Source: an uncultured Acidobacteriota bacterium (lineage in GTDB: Bacteria; Acidobacteriota; Blastocatellia; Pyrinomonadales; Pyrinomonadaceae). From it: a DNA stretch of 64,000 bases. Each line of letters opens with the position of its first letter. Positions within the stretch are counted from its first letter, which is position 1. Of this stretch, positions 27,309-35,795 are shown in pieces. The position numbers were made by a program, and so were the translations under genes. The stretch covers positions 124,001 through 188,000 of the forward strand of contig CALMAH010000013.1 in assembly GCA_937859595.1 (NCBI GenBank). Reading direction: 5' to 3'. Under the pieces are notes generated by a model. The model searched no databases and had not been told where the DNA came from. It saw only the letters and a list, made by a program, of their open reading frames with translations.

Positions 27309-29228
27309 CTATCCTCTTACGGCACCGCCTGTGAGTATTCTCAGCCTATCCGCCAGGTCCGTCCTGTTCAGCGACCTGAGCTTGTTATAGGCCTTTTGAG
27401 CCTCGGATGTATTACCGCTGCGAAACTCCGCATATCCAAGATTAAAATGAGCCTCCGCAAAGCCGTCCTCAAGCTTGGTCGCCCTTCTAAATTCGGAAAG
27501 CGCCTGTTTCAGATCGCCCGAATTCGCATATGCCTTGCCAAGTTCGTTGGCAGCAAATGCCCAATTCGGCCTGCTCTTTGCCACCTGTCTGAGCATGTCG
27601 ACGGCCGCCTTGTGGTCCCCTAGATCGCTGTAAACCGCACCGAGGTTCATCAGGACCCCCTGATCGTAATCCGAGCTTGCCTCCATAGCCTTCTTCAGGT
27701 TTTCCCGGGCCTTTTCCAGATTTGCATTGCCCTGTTCGGTTCGTTTCGCATATATATCGGTCCGTCCGGCATTATGATAGGCCCACCCGAGATTTGCGAA
27801 GACAAGGTTGTTCTCGGAAAGCCGGTTCGCCTCCTCAAGCGAGTCGATCGCGCGTTTCCAATCGCAGACCACCGCCCGCTCCATATTTATCTCACATTGC
27901 TTTGCTACGGAATACGCAAGCCTGATCAAAATATCCGCTGCAAGGTCTTTCTGCGTTTGGCTGCCTGCAAATCCCGGATCCGCTTTAATGAACACCGTAG
28001 CCAGATGATAATTGCTGACCGCTTCGTTGTAGCGTCCCAGCTGGCGGTAGGCGTCACCAAGATTGGCAACGACCTCGGCATTATCATTCCTTAGCCGTTT
28101 CGCCTCTTCAAGGGCCTTGACGGCCTCTTCGTAGAGGATGCGCGCCTGTGCCTCGTTTCGCTCGGCGGCCGCAAGTTCAAAATTTGCCGACCCAAGCCCG
28201 AACCACGCCTGGAAATAGTTGCTATTAAGTTCGGCAGCCTTTCGGAAATCCGATATCGCCGCCGACGTATTCCCGAGCCTCATTTGCGTTTCGCCGTGGT
28301 AGTAAAATGCCTCCGCAAGCGTCGGGTCCACCCTCATCGCTGTCGCAAACGCGCTCTGCGCCGCCTTTGTCTCACCAAGTGCCAGTTTCGAAAGTCCCAG
28401 ATAGTGCTGGGCCTGGGCGTCGTCGTTTATAGTCGCGACCGCACGCGAAAGCAGGCTCTCGGCCTTCTTGATCCTGTCAAGATCCGGAGAGTCCGCGTTG
28501 GCGATCGCCCTCTGGTAGTAGAGCGTTCCAAGCGGAACCAAGATCTCTGTCAGCTCATTATCATATTCGAGGGCCCTTTCATAGTTCGCTATCGCGTCCT
28601 CATACCGTCCGGTTTCAGAGTAGATCTCGGCCAGGCCGAATAAGGCCGGAGCGTTCCTCGGATTCAATTCAATTGCTTCTTCAAGATCTTTCTGGGCCAA
28701 CTGGTCGGCATTTAAGGCGAGCAGTTCGTTACCCCTTAGCGCAAGTGCCTCACTGAGGCCGTTCTTCGCCACCTGGTTCGTAGAGTCGAGAGTGTATGAT
28801 TCGCGGAAAAAAGTTATTGCCTGCTCATAGTCATTTCGGTCCATGTAATATTCGCCGACACCGGCAAATGTCCTGGACGCCTTATCAGGAGGCTCTGGCT
28901 TTATCTGGTCCGGATCAACAGCCGCGACCCGCGTTCTTCTTGGAGCCGTCCTCGCAAGGGTCGAATATTGCCTGCTTACCCGCCTCGCCGTCGCGGCACG
29001 CTGCTGCGATGTCCGTCTGACCGCTGTCTGGGTCACAAATCGCCGTGTCTGCGAACGGGTCGAATTGGGGAACACAAAAACGTTCGCCCCACCGGTAATA
29101 TCCCGAACGGGCACTATCTCGCCCTGTCCTGCAACGAGCGAAACGCAAATTGCCACGGAAAGGACCACGCTTAGCGTTAAACGGCTGCTTCGCATGGTGC
29201 CCATATCTTTTGTTATATCCTTAAGCAT
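27309..29228 (-). CDS. Secreted TPR-repeat protein (DITGGA type), paralog
   Basis: About 639 residues are counted from the ATG at 29226-29228; 29204 is another possible start, and a longer frame to 29384 is unlikely. It has a signal peptide (LTLSVVLSVAICVSLVAG), then EIVPVRDITGGANVFVF, an Arg-rich segment, and about 12 TPRs (EEAIELNPRNAPALFGLAEI, AISDFRKAAELNSNYFQAWF). The N-terminal layout matches the TPR protein at 24203-26035. It was probably produced by duplication and acts in the same compartment. The first ~180 bp of the open frame is left out because it lacks export features. Confidence 0.82.
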   Translation of the reverse strand: MLKDITKDMGTMRSSRLTLSVVLSVAICVSLVAGQGEIVPVRDITGGANVFVFPNSTRSQTRRFVTQTAVRRTSQQRAATARRVSRQYSTLARTAPRRTRVAAVDPDQIKPEPPDKASRTFAGVGEYYMDRNDYEQAITFFRESYTLDSTNQVAKNGLSEALALRGNELLALNADQLAQKDLEEAIELNPRNAPALFGLAEIYSETGRYEDAIANYERALEYDNELTEILVPLGTLYYQRAIANADSPDLDRIKKAESLLSRAVATINDDAQAQHYLGLSKLALGETKAAQSAFATAMRVDPTLAEAFYYHGETQMRLGNTSAAISDFRKAAELNSNYFQAWFGLGSANFELAAAERNEAQARILYEEAVKALEEAKRLRNDNAEVVANLGDAYRQLGRYNEAVSNYHLATVFIKADPGFAGSQTQKDLAADILIRLAYSVAKQCEINMERAVVCDWKRAIDSLEEANRLSENNLVFANLGWAYHNAGRTDIYAKRTEQGNANLEKARENLKKAMEASSDYDQGVLMNLGAVYSDLGDHKAAVDMLRQVAKSRPNWAFAANELGKAYANSGDLKQALSEFRRATKLEDGFAEAHFNLGYAEFRSGNTSEAQKAYNKLRSLNRTDLADRLRILTGGAVRG

Positions 29229-29639
29229 AATCTCAACGGCTCCGACGATTTTCTCGCAACTGTCCGTCAGCGGACATTGCACCGCAACAGTTTTGACGGG
29301 GTCCGCCCGCCGATTTTGCCTTGGCCGCACGACCGAGGCAGTCTCCTTCCACGCAAAAGTAAGATATTTTGGGGCCGAAAGCAATGTTCAACGGTTGCGA
29401 CACGCCCTCGGCCCCTCACGAAAGCATCGCCGGGCGAGCCCCCTTCCCGGTTGGGACCTACGATGGGTTCACGGTCGGGTGCGTTGCTTGCCATCCGTTA
29501 AGATGTTCGTTACATTTATTTCTTACCAACATTCTGATCACTGTCGGTCCGCAAAGTTAGCAGTACATCGCCGACCCCGCCGGCTTTTGTGCCGTTCCGA
29601 CACCGTGACCAATCTTATAGAAAGGAGATCTTGCCGAAA
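29229..29639. other. Divergent intergenic region, TPR gene / EF-G-like gene
   Basis: 411 bp between divergent genes. I see no confident promoter consensus, hairpin or RNA gene. Part of it is open as an N-terminal extension of the TPR frame, but this shows no similarity to its paralog. A ribosome binding site (AAAGGAG) precedes the EF-G-like start. Confidence 0.5.
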
Positions 29640-31745
29640 ATGAAAGCTTTTACAACGGAGAACATCAGAAATCTGGCTGTCATTGGACACGGCGACGCGG
29701 GTAAAACCCAGCTCGTTTCGTCCTTACTCCACGTCGCCGGAGCCACTACTCGCTGGGGAAAGGTCGATGAGGGAACGACCGTAACAGACTATGAGGACGA
29801 TGCAATCGAACGTAAGGTCTCGCTTAACAATAATTTTGCCCATCTCGAATATAAAGACACTAAGACAAATCTGATAGATACGCCCGGCTACGCAGCGTTT
29901 GTCGCGCATGCCAGGCCGGCGTTGAGGGTAGCCGACTGTGCCCTCGTAGTGGTTGACGGAGTCAACGGGATAGAGGTCCAGACCGAAAAAACGTGGTCGT
30001 ATGCGAACGAATTCATGCTCCCGCGATTTATGGTCGTTAACAAGCTGGACAAGGAGAATTCCGACTTCGGCCACGCTCTGGAAACAGCCACATCCAGTTT
30101 TGCCCGCTCCATCGTTCCATTTACTTTGCCCATCGGAAGCGAAGCCAGTTTTAAGGGTGTCGTCGACGTGGTTCACCAAAAGGCCTATGAATTCGACGAC
30201 CGTGGCATCGCGAAAGAGATTCCACTGCCGGAAGAGGGCAAGGACATTTTTGAACGGACGCGTGAACGCCTGGTCGAACTAGTCGCCGAATCTGACGACG
30301 CTCTGATGGAGAAATATTTTGAGGACGGTACGCTTCCCGAAGAAGATATCTATCCCAACCTTGCCAGGGCCATCGCGAAGAGCAAGCTCTGTCCCGTTTA
30401 CGCGGTTTCGGCCACAGATCTGACCGGACTGCAGATCCTTCTCGACCACATCGTCGAATTTGCGCCGAACCCGGCCACCCACGAATCCGAATACGGATTC
30501 ACCGATGCCGAAATGGGGGGCGAACGCGTTAACCGTAAGTACTCAAACGACGAGCCGTTTTCCGCTTATGTTTTCCGAACCATCGCCGATCCTTTCGCGG
30601 GCCGCATCAACGTTATGAAGGTCGTCAGCGGCAAGGTGGCCTCGGACGCAACGGTGTATAACGCCACTCGCGATACCCAGGAGCGGCTCGGCGCTCTCCA
30701 TGTGATCTCGGGAAAGACGCTCGACAAGGTAAGCGAGGCTCAGACAGGTGACATCATCGCCGTTGTAAAACTAAAGGATACGCAGACCGGCGATACGCTC
30801 TGCGACAAGGCCGCACCGATAGTCTATCCGCCAGTGCAATATCCGGAGGCGGCTATCTCCTTTGCCATCGAGCCGAAATCGAGAAGCGACGAGGAAAAGA
30901 TCTCCGTCGCATTGCACAAGATCCTTGAGGAGGACCCGTCGCTCCATTTTGACCGCGACGCCCAAACCAAGGAGTTCATCCTTTCCGGCAGCGGCCAACT
31001 CCACATCGAGACCGTCGTCGACAAGCTGAAGAACCGGTATCACGTCGAGGTCGCGCTCCATCCGCCAAAAGTGCCATATAAGGAGACCATTACCGCACAG
31101 ATCGAGGTCCAGGGCCGTCACAAGAAGCAATCGGGTGGACGCGGCCAGTTCGGTGACTGCAAATGTATCTTCGAACCGCTCGAACGCGGTGCCGGATTCG
31201 AGTTCGTCGACAAGATCTTCGGTGGCTCGATCCCGCAGAACTTCCGGCCTGCGGTCGAAAAAGGGATCATCGAGGCTGCCCAATCGGGCTACGTTGCTGG
31301 ATATCCGATGGTCGATTTTCGCGTAACCTTGATCGACGGCAGCTACCACACAGTTGATTCCGACGAGCACTCCTTCCGGGCCGCCGGCCGCAAGGCATAT
31401 CGAGCCGCGATGGAAAAGGCAAAGCCCACGCTGCTCGAACCTATAATGGATGTCGAGGTATTTACTCCGCAGGAGGTCTCAGGCGATATCATGGGCGACC
31501 TCAATTCTCGCCGCGGCCGCGTCGGAGGTATGGAAATGCGCGGCAAACAGCAGGTGATAAAAGCCAAGGTCCCGCTCTCAGAAATGCTCGATTACCAATC
31601 GAAGCTGAATTCGGTCACCCAGGCACGCGGTTCGTATCATATGCAGTTCTCTCATTATGATCCGCTGCCGGGGAATCTCGCTCAAAAGGTGATCGACGAA
31701 GCCGTGGCTGCCGGACGCGTCCGAGCACATGACGACGATGAGTAG
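29640..31745 (+). CDS. Elongation factor G-like translational GTPase (EF-G2 type)
   Basis: This 701-residue five-domain GTPase has G1 GHGDAGKTQ, the switch-I region TTVTDYEDDAIERKVS, G3 DTPGYAAF, G4 NKLDKE and the EF-G domains II-V (RAAGRKAYRAAMEKAKPTLL, YQSKLNSVTQARGSY). The DTPGY variant in place of the canonical DTPGHVDF, and the divergent G1, indicate the EF-G-like paralog group rather than housekeeping FusA. Such paralogs may act in ribosome recycling or stress translation; the role here is unknown. The ATG at 29640 has AAAGGAG upstream. A strong terminator follows. Confidence 0.88.
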   Translation: MKAFTTENIRNLAVIGHGDAGKTQLVSSLLHVAGATTRWGKVDEGTTVTDYEDDAIERKVSLNNNFAHLEYKDTKTNLIDTPGYAAFVAHARPALRVADCALVVVDGVNGIEVQTEKTWSYANEFMLPRFMVVNKLDKENSDFGHALETATSSFARSIVPFTLPIGSEASFKGVVDVVHQKAYEFDDRGIAKEIPLPEEGKDIFERTRERLVELVAESDDALMEKYFEDGTLPEEDIYPNLARAIAKSKLCPVYAVSATDLTGLQILLDHIVEFAPNPATHESEYGFTDAEMGGERVNRKYSNDEPFSAYVFRTIADPFAGRINVMKVVSGKVASDATVYNATRDTQERLGALHVISGKTLDKVSEAQTGDIIAVVKLKDTQTGDTLCDKAAPIVYPPVQYPEAAISFAIEPKSRSDEEKISVALHKILEEDPSLHFDRDAQTKEFILSGSGQLHIETVVDKLKNRYHVEVALHPPKVPYKETITAQIEVQGRHKKQSGGRGQFGDCKCIFEPLERGAGFEFVDKIFGGSIPQNFRPAVEKGIIEAAQSGYVAGYPMVDFRVTLIDGSYHTVDSDEHSFRAAGRKAYRAAMEKAKPTLLEPIMDVEVFTPQEVSGDIMGDLNSRRGRVGGMEMRGKQQVIKAKVPLSEMLDYQSKLNSVTQARGSYHMQFSHYDPLPGNLAQKVIDEAVAAGRVRAHDDDE

Positions 31746-31756
31746 ATGATCAAAGT

Positions 31757-31775
31757 CCAGCGTCTAGCTGGCTTT
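31757..31775 (+). terminator. Small stem-loop after the EF-G-like gene
   Basis: CCAGC-GTCTA-GCTGG followed by CTTTT lies 12 bp after the stop codon. It is weak, and the stronger terminator at 31822 probably does the work. Confidence 0.35.
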
Positions 31776-31821
31776 TCTATGATCTCAATCCCGCCTTCGG
31801 GCAGCACAGAAGTTACAACAC

Positions 31822-31852
31822 GCGTGATCGATACTATCGATCACGCTTTTTT
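31822..31852 (+). terminator. Rho-independent terminator for the EF-G-like gene
   Basis: An 11-bp perfect stem GCGTGATCGAT / ATCGATCACGC with a 3-nt loop is followed by TTTTTT. It overlaps the 3' end of the convergent beta-lactamase-like gene. Confidence 0.9.
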
Positions 31853-32893
31853 CATGCTGATCCAGAGATTGGCGCCGCCGGCCGTTTCCCCGATCCGGGA
31901 CCCTCCCGACCACCTATCGAATACGGCCTTTGCTATCCTCGCGATCACGGCCTCTCTCGTTTTTTCGTCGGCCGGTGAGCTGCCGACGAAAACTGCTATA
32001 ACAATGTGATCCCCATTCGGCATAGTGATGATCCCAACGTCATTAGTAGCAAATGTTATCCCGTCCCGCGTGCCCGAAGTGCCGGTCTTATGAGCGACCG
32101 CCGTGCCGGGTGGTAATAGCCCTTTCAATCGATTAGGCCCCGTCGGTGTTTCGGCCATGAATTGGAGCAGGAGTTTCGCACTCTGTTCGGAAATGCCAGA
32201 CAGCGGCGCGTAAGTGTCCGATCTTTCCGATCCGGCCGCCGAACGCAAGGCGATAAGCAATTCGGTCGCGGCGCGCGGTGTAGCCCAATTCTCAAACTGT
32301 CGTTCGTTGTCGTTCGAGAACTCCTTGTGAGTATATTTCACCTTCATCGACCCGTTCGTATGCGGATCAATGAACGCCTGAACACCTTCCGCGCCACCGG
32401 CGACACGCTGTAATACATCCGCCGCCGTTCCGTCACTCACCGACATGGCCAGCTTTACCAGCTCCTCGACTGTCGCCTCGCCGCCGTTCGGATTCTTATC
32501 GCGAAATGGAGAATGCATCCGGGCGGGAACCAGCTCGTCTTTCGCGACTACGATCGTCTCATCAAGCCGAAGCTTTCCCTGATCAACAAGTTGCAGCACG
32601 GCCATCGAGATCGGCAGCTTTACTACGCTCTGCATCGCAAAGCGCTCGTTCTCGTTCAAGCCCACTGATTCACCCGTCTCCGGTATAATCGCGTAAACAC
32701 CGACCTTACCCTTTGCCTCCTGTGCGATCTCGGCGATCTGTCGGCTTAGGATCGGGTCGGACTTCGGGACCTGTTCCGATGGCTCTTTGACCGGCTTTTG
32801 CCGAGAGCCGTTCTCCGAAACGTTGCCGGAAAACCCGCAGCCAAATGCCGCTGCCGCGACGAATATGGCCAAAACGATCTCTTTTATCATCAT
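31841..32893 (-). CDS. Class A beta-lactamase-like lipoprotein
   Basis: The 350-residue protein has a lipoprotein signal (AFVAAAAFGC, Cys19) and the serine beta-lactamase motifs in order: SxxK as Ser89-Val-Val-Lys92, SDG (153-155) in the SDN position, an ENWATPRAATELL segment typical of the PER/CfxA-type subclass, and HKTGTSG. All catalytic elements appear intact, so penicillin or cephalosporin hydrolysis is plausible. Chromosomal homologs in environmental bacteria are often untested and could be peptidases. It would be anchored in the periplasm. It follows the propeller gene by 0 bp, suggesting co-transcription. Confidence 0.85.
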   Translation of the reverse strand: MMIKEIVLAIFVAAAAFGCGFSGNVSENGSRQKPVKEPSEQVPKSDPILSRQIAEIAQEAKGKVGVYAIIPETGESVGLNENERFAMQSVVKLPISMAVLQLVDQGKLRLDETIVVAKDELVPARMHSPFRDKNPNGGEATVEELVKLAMSVSDGTAADVLQRVAGGAEGVQAFIDPHTNGSMKVKYTHKEFSNDNERQFENWATPRAATELLIALRSAAGSERSDTYAPLSGISEQSAKLLLQFMAETPTGPNRLKGLLPPGTAVAHKTGTSGTRDGITFATNDVGIITMPNGDHIVIAVFVGSSPADEKTREAVIARIAKAVFDRWSGGSRIGETAGGANLWISMKKA

Positions 32894-33913
32894 TCAATCC
32901 AGCAGGATCCCCTTGATCCCGGCTTCCAGCCCAAAAACCTCATGCTGCGTCGCGATCAGCATTCTTCCGCTACGGTCAAAACAAACCCCGACCGCATCGG
33001 CAGCGGCCGCGAAAAACGTGATCTCCTTTTCCGGTGTGACCTTGAAAACACCGCGTCGTCCGGCGTGAAATGCCGCGATGTAAAGATCTCCGTCCTCGCT
33101 GAACGCTAGGCCCTGCGGCCGCCCGAACCCCCGCAGCCAGGTCTCGACTTCTCCGTCCGTGTCGATCGCGTAGATCGCATCATAGCTGGTCATTCCAGGG
33201 GCCGAAACATAAAGCCTGCCGTCCGGTCCGAAGGCCAGGTGGAATGCTGCAACCGAAGGCAAAAGTGTCGCAAAGGTCTCCGGCAGCCCGTCCTCTTCAA
33301 GCCGATATATCTTGCCCGAGCGGTCGCCGACATACAAAGCCCCGTCCTTGCCCGCCGCGATACCTGTTGCTATCCCTAGCCCGGTGGCGACACACGTCGC
33401 CTCAAGGTCATTCTTGATGTGATATAGTTCGCCGGCCGCTCGATTTGTCGTGTATAGCCGTCCAGTTTGGGAAAACGCAAAGCCGCTCGGGTTCAGGACC
33501 TCCACCGGAAGCTCATCGAGATCCCCCTCCCCTTCGATCCGGCATATCGGACTTTCCATCTGATATCCTCGAGTGCCCGATCGCATAACCCATACGGCTC
33601 CTGTCTCCGGGTCCACTGCCGGATTGCCGACATTATGCAGCGCATCCGTATATTCCCGCCCAACCGTATATCGATACTCCTCGCTTTTCGCCGCCCCGTT
33701 TACCATGACGACCGTTGTTTCCCCCGAAAGATGTGCCGGCAGCGTCGCAAGTATCCTCTTCGAGCCGGCGGCCACCACCTGGGCCGGAACTCCGTCAAAT
33801 TCGACCCGAAATTGACGCGGTTCGATCACCAGGCCCTCCGGAAAGATCTCCACGGTACCGCCCTTCACCGCAAAGCGCGGCTCAATATTCACAATTCTCA
33901 GTTTTTTGGGCAT
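32894..33913 (-). CDS. NHL/SMP-30-type beta-propeller with N-terminal IPT/TIG-like domain
   Basis: About 339 residues. An IPT/TIG-like Ig domain (residues ~3-85, LRIVNIEPRFAVKGGTVEIF) precedes a six-bladed-type propeller with repeats such as SGFAFSQTGRLYTTN, IAAGKDGALYVGDRSGKIYRL, HLAFGPDGRLYVSAPG and GLAFSEDGDLYIAAF. Family members include gluconolactonases and NHL proteins; no catalytic set is obvious. There is no signal peptide from the ATG at 33913; a GTG at 33955 is also in frame. The stop is immediately followed by the lactamase-like gene. Confidence 0.75.
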   Translation of the reverse strand: MPKKLRIVNIEPRFAVKGGTVEIFPEGLVIEPRQFRVEFDGVPAQVVAAGSKRILATLPAHLSGETTVVMVNGAAKSEEYRYTVGREYTDALHNVGNPAVDPETGAVWVMRSGTRGYQMESPICRIEGEGDLDELPVEVLNPSGFAFSQTGRLYTTNRAAGELYHIKNDLEATCVATGLGIATGIAAGKDGALYVGDRSGKIYRLEEDGLPETFATLLPSVAAFHLAFGPDGRLYVSAPGMTSYDAIYAIDTDGEVETWLRGFGRPQGLAFSEDGDLYIAAFHAGRRGVFKVTPEKEITFFAAAADAVGVCFDRSGRMLIATQHEVFGLEAGIKGILLD

Positions 33914-34002
33914 AGCGAGACAGGCTGAAACTAATATCTTACGCTCGGACACCACTCCTGTCGAACCGCGTTATTTTCTCCGCTTCCTATGTCGAAAAAG
34001 AA

Positions 34003-34031
34003 TTGACCTGGCTCCCCATAAAGAGTTACAC
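34003..34031 (+). promoter_or_regulatory. Possible sigma-70 promoter upstream of pilT
   Basis: TTGACC, a 17-bp spacer and TTACAC give a fair -35/-10 pair ~160 bp before pilT. A short dyad GGTGTT-TAC-AACACC (34040-34054) lies at the expected transcript start. Confidence 0.4.
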
Positions 34032-34190
34032 TTCGTTTAGGTGTTTACAACACCGTTTATACCCGAAGCCTGTCTTGAAGTGCCTTTGGATCTTGCCTTG
34101 GGCGGGAACTGCCCCACCGATATAAATTGATCTCGTCTCCAGCGAAGTTCTTCGAACTCGTCCGCCGAGACCTCCGATCGCCAGCAATAT

Positions 34191-35345
34191 ATGCTCAACA
34201 GAATAGACGACCTGTTACGCATGGCAATGAGTTTTGGTGCCTCTGATCTCCATTTGAGGGCCGGCTCGACGCCTGTGATCAGGGTCAATGGCGAACTGAG
34301 TCCTCTTTCGGGAGCCGTCAAGCTGACCCAGGAAGAGACCCTCGAGATGGCGTTCTCGATGATGTCAAATCGGCAAAAACAGCATTTTCGCGACGCATTT
34401 GAGGTAGATATAGGCTATGGGGTATCAGGTCTTGGCCGCTTTAGGGTCAATATCTTTCAACAGCGCAATTCCATCGGAATTGTCGCTCGCGTCATCTCCG
34501 ACACGGTCAGAAACTTCTCTGAACTTGGGCTCCCGCCGATCCTGAACGCCATCTCATCCGAGATGCGCGGGCTTATACTCGTAACCGGCACGACCGGTTC
34601 AGGCAAATCCACGACGCTCTCGGCGATGGTGGATCACATCAACGAAAATCGCAACTGCCACGTCGTCACCATTGAAGATCCCATCGAGTTCCTTCACAGA
34701 GACAAGCGTTCGTTTATCACCCAGCGTGAGGTGGATGTCGACACCCGAAGTTTTGCCGAGGCACTCCGAGGTTCGCTGCGTCAAGATCCCGACGTGATAT
34801 TAGTCGGCGAAATGCGCGACCTCGAAACCATCGAAACCGCCCTCGTAGCCGCTGAAACCGGTCATCTCGTGCTTTCGACACTGCACACCCTCGACGCCCA
34901 GGAGACTCTCACACGCATTATTTCAGCCTTCCCGCCCTATCAGCAGAAATCTATCAGGATCCAGCTCGCGGGGCTGCTCAAGGCGGTGATCTCGCAGCGT
35001 CTGATGAAATCTGCGAACGGGAATGCACGTGTTCCGGCTGTTGAAGTACTGATCTCCACCCCGCTCATCCGCGACTACATCCTCAATGAGGAAAAGACCG
35101 CTTCTATCCGCGACGCCATATCGGCCGGCACTTCGCAGTATGGGATGCAGACGTTCGATCAATCTCTGTTTTATCTCTATTCATCCGGTCTTATTACGCT
35201 TGAAGAGGCCCTCAGGGGTTCAACAAATCCGGACGAATTCCGGCTTCGCTTGGCCGGCATTCAGAACACGACCGCAATCGCAAAAGAGGAAATGGAACGC
35301 AACAGCGCGGTCGGCACGCTGGATCAATTGTTTACCCGCACCTGA
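34191..35345 (+). CDS. pilT: Twitching-motility retraction ATPase PilT
   Basis: PilT powers retraction of type IV pili as a cytoplasmic hexamer. The 384-residue protein has ASDLHLRAGSTPVIRVNGEL, the Walker A GTTGSGKSTT, the Asp box EDPIEF, Walker B DPDVILVGEMRD, and the His box THTLDAQETL-like HLVLSTLHTLDAQ. The C-terminal region ends RNSAVGTLDQLFTRT. Variation from the canonical PilT C-terminal helices suggests a PilT2/PilU-like paralog is possible. No other pilus gene is nearby, which is common for pilT. Confidence 0.9.
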   Translation: MLNRIDDLLRMAMSFGASDLHLRAGSTPVIRVNGELSPLSGAVKLTQEETLEMAFSMMSNRQKQHFRDAFEVDIGYGVSGLGRFRVNIFQQRNSIGIVARVISDTVRNFSELGLPPILNAISSEMRGLILVTGTTGSGKSTTLSAMVDHINENRNCHVVTIEDPIEFLHRDKRSFITQREVDVDTRSFAEALRGSLRQDPDVILVGEMRDLETIETALVAAETGHLVLSTLHTLDAQETLTRIISAFPPYQQKSIRIQLAGLLKAVISQRLMKSANGNARVPAVEVLISTPLIRDYILNEEKTASIRDAISAGTSQYGMQTFDQSLFYLYSSGLITLEEALRGSTNPDEFRLRLAGIQNTTAIAKEEMERNSAVGTLDQLFTRT

Positions 35346-35795
35346 CGATATCCGGTCCAAAGTCTTGGGCGCGGCGGCGGGCTTGTAACCCAACGGACGA
35401 AAGGCCGCTTACGAACCGATGTTGAAGTGTGACACGCGGCCGGCCGCAAAAGAATCGCTTTGCAATAAAGACAGATCAGGGCTTTCTGTGCCCAAACGTA
35501 CCCGCAAGTGTTGTTAAACTAAGCCTTTGCTCCGTCGAATCCTTGACAATAAAGGCCTGGGGCGTGTAAATTTTAGTTTTATCCGGTCAAGTGAGCAGGC
35601 TGTATCCGTCAATCGTGAACAGATCTATGAGGTGACTTGGCGGTTGCTTCCAGATCTCTCTGAGGCTGTCCGAAACCTCCCTGTATTCCTTTCCGGCTGA
35701 ATATCCCCGGTTTCTCGCTCTTCGAACAGGGTTCGGTGGCCGGATCTCGGGTTTTAACTATCGCACAAAAACTATAGGAAGACGACGTATATTTA
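35346..35795. other. Long intergenic leader region of rpsA
   Basis: 450 bp between pilT and rpsA. It contains one good promoter (35543-35571), leaving a ~220-nt untranslated leader for rpsA. Long leaders with autoregulatory structure are known for rpsA in other bacteria, but I could not identify a specific fold. No gene was recognised. Confidence 0.5.
35543..35571 (+). promoter_or_regulatory. Sigma-70-type promoter for rpsA
   Basis: A perfect TTGACA at 35543-35548 is followed after 17-18 bp by GTAAAT/TAAATT. It would start transcription near 35580. Confidence 0.55.

Noticed and set aside
29229..29384. N-terminal extension of the TPR protein
   Set aside because: It precedes the signal peptide, is not hydrophobic, and does not match the paralog.
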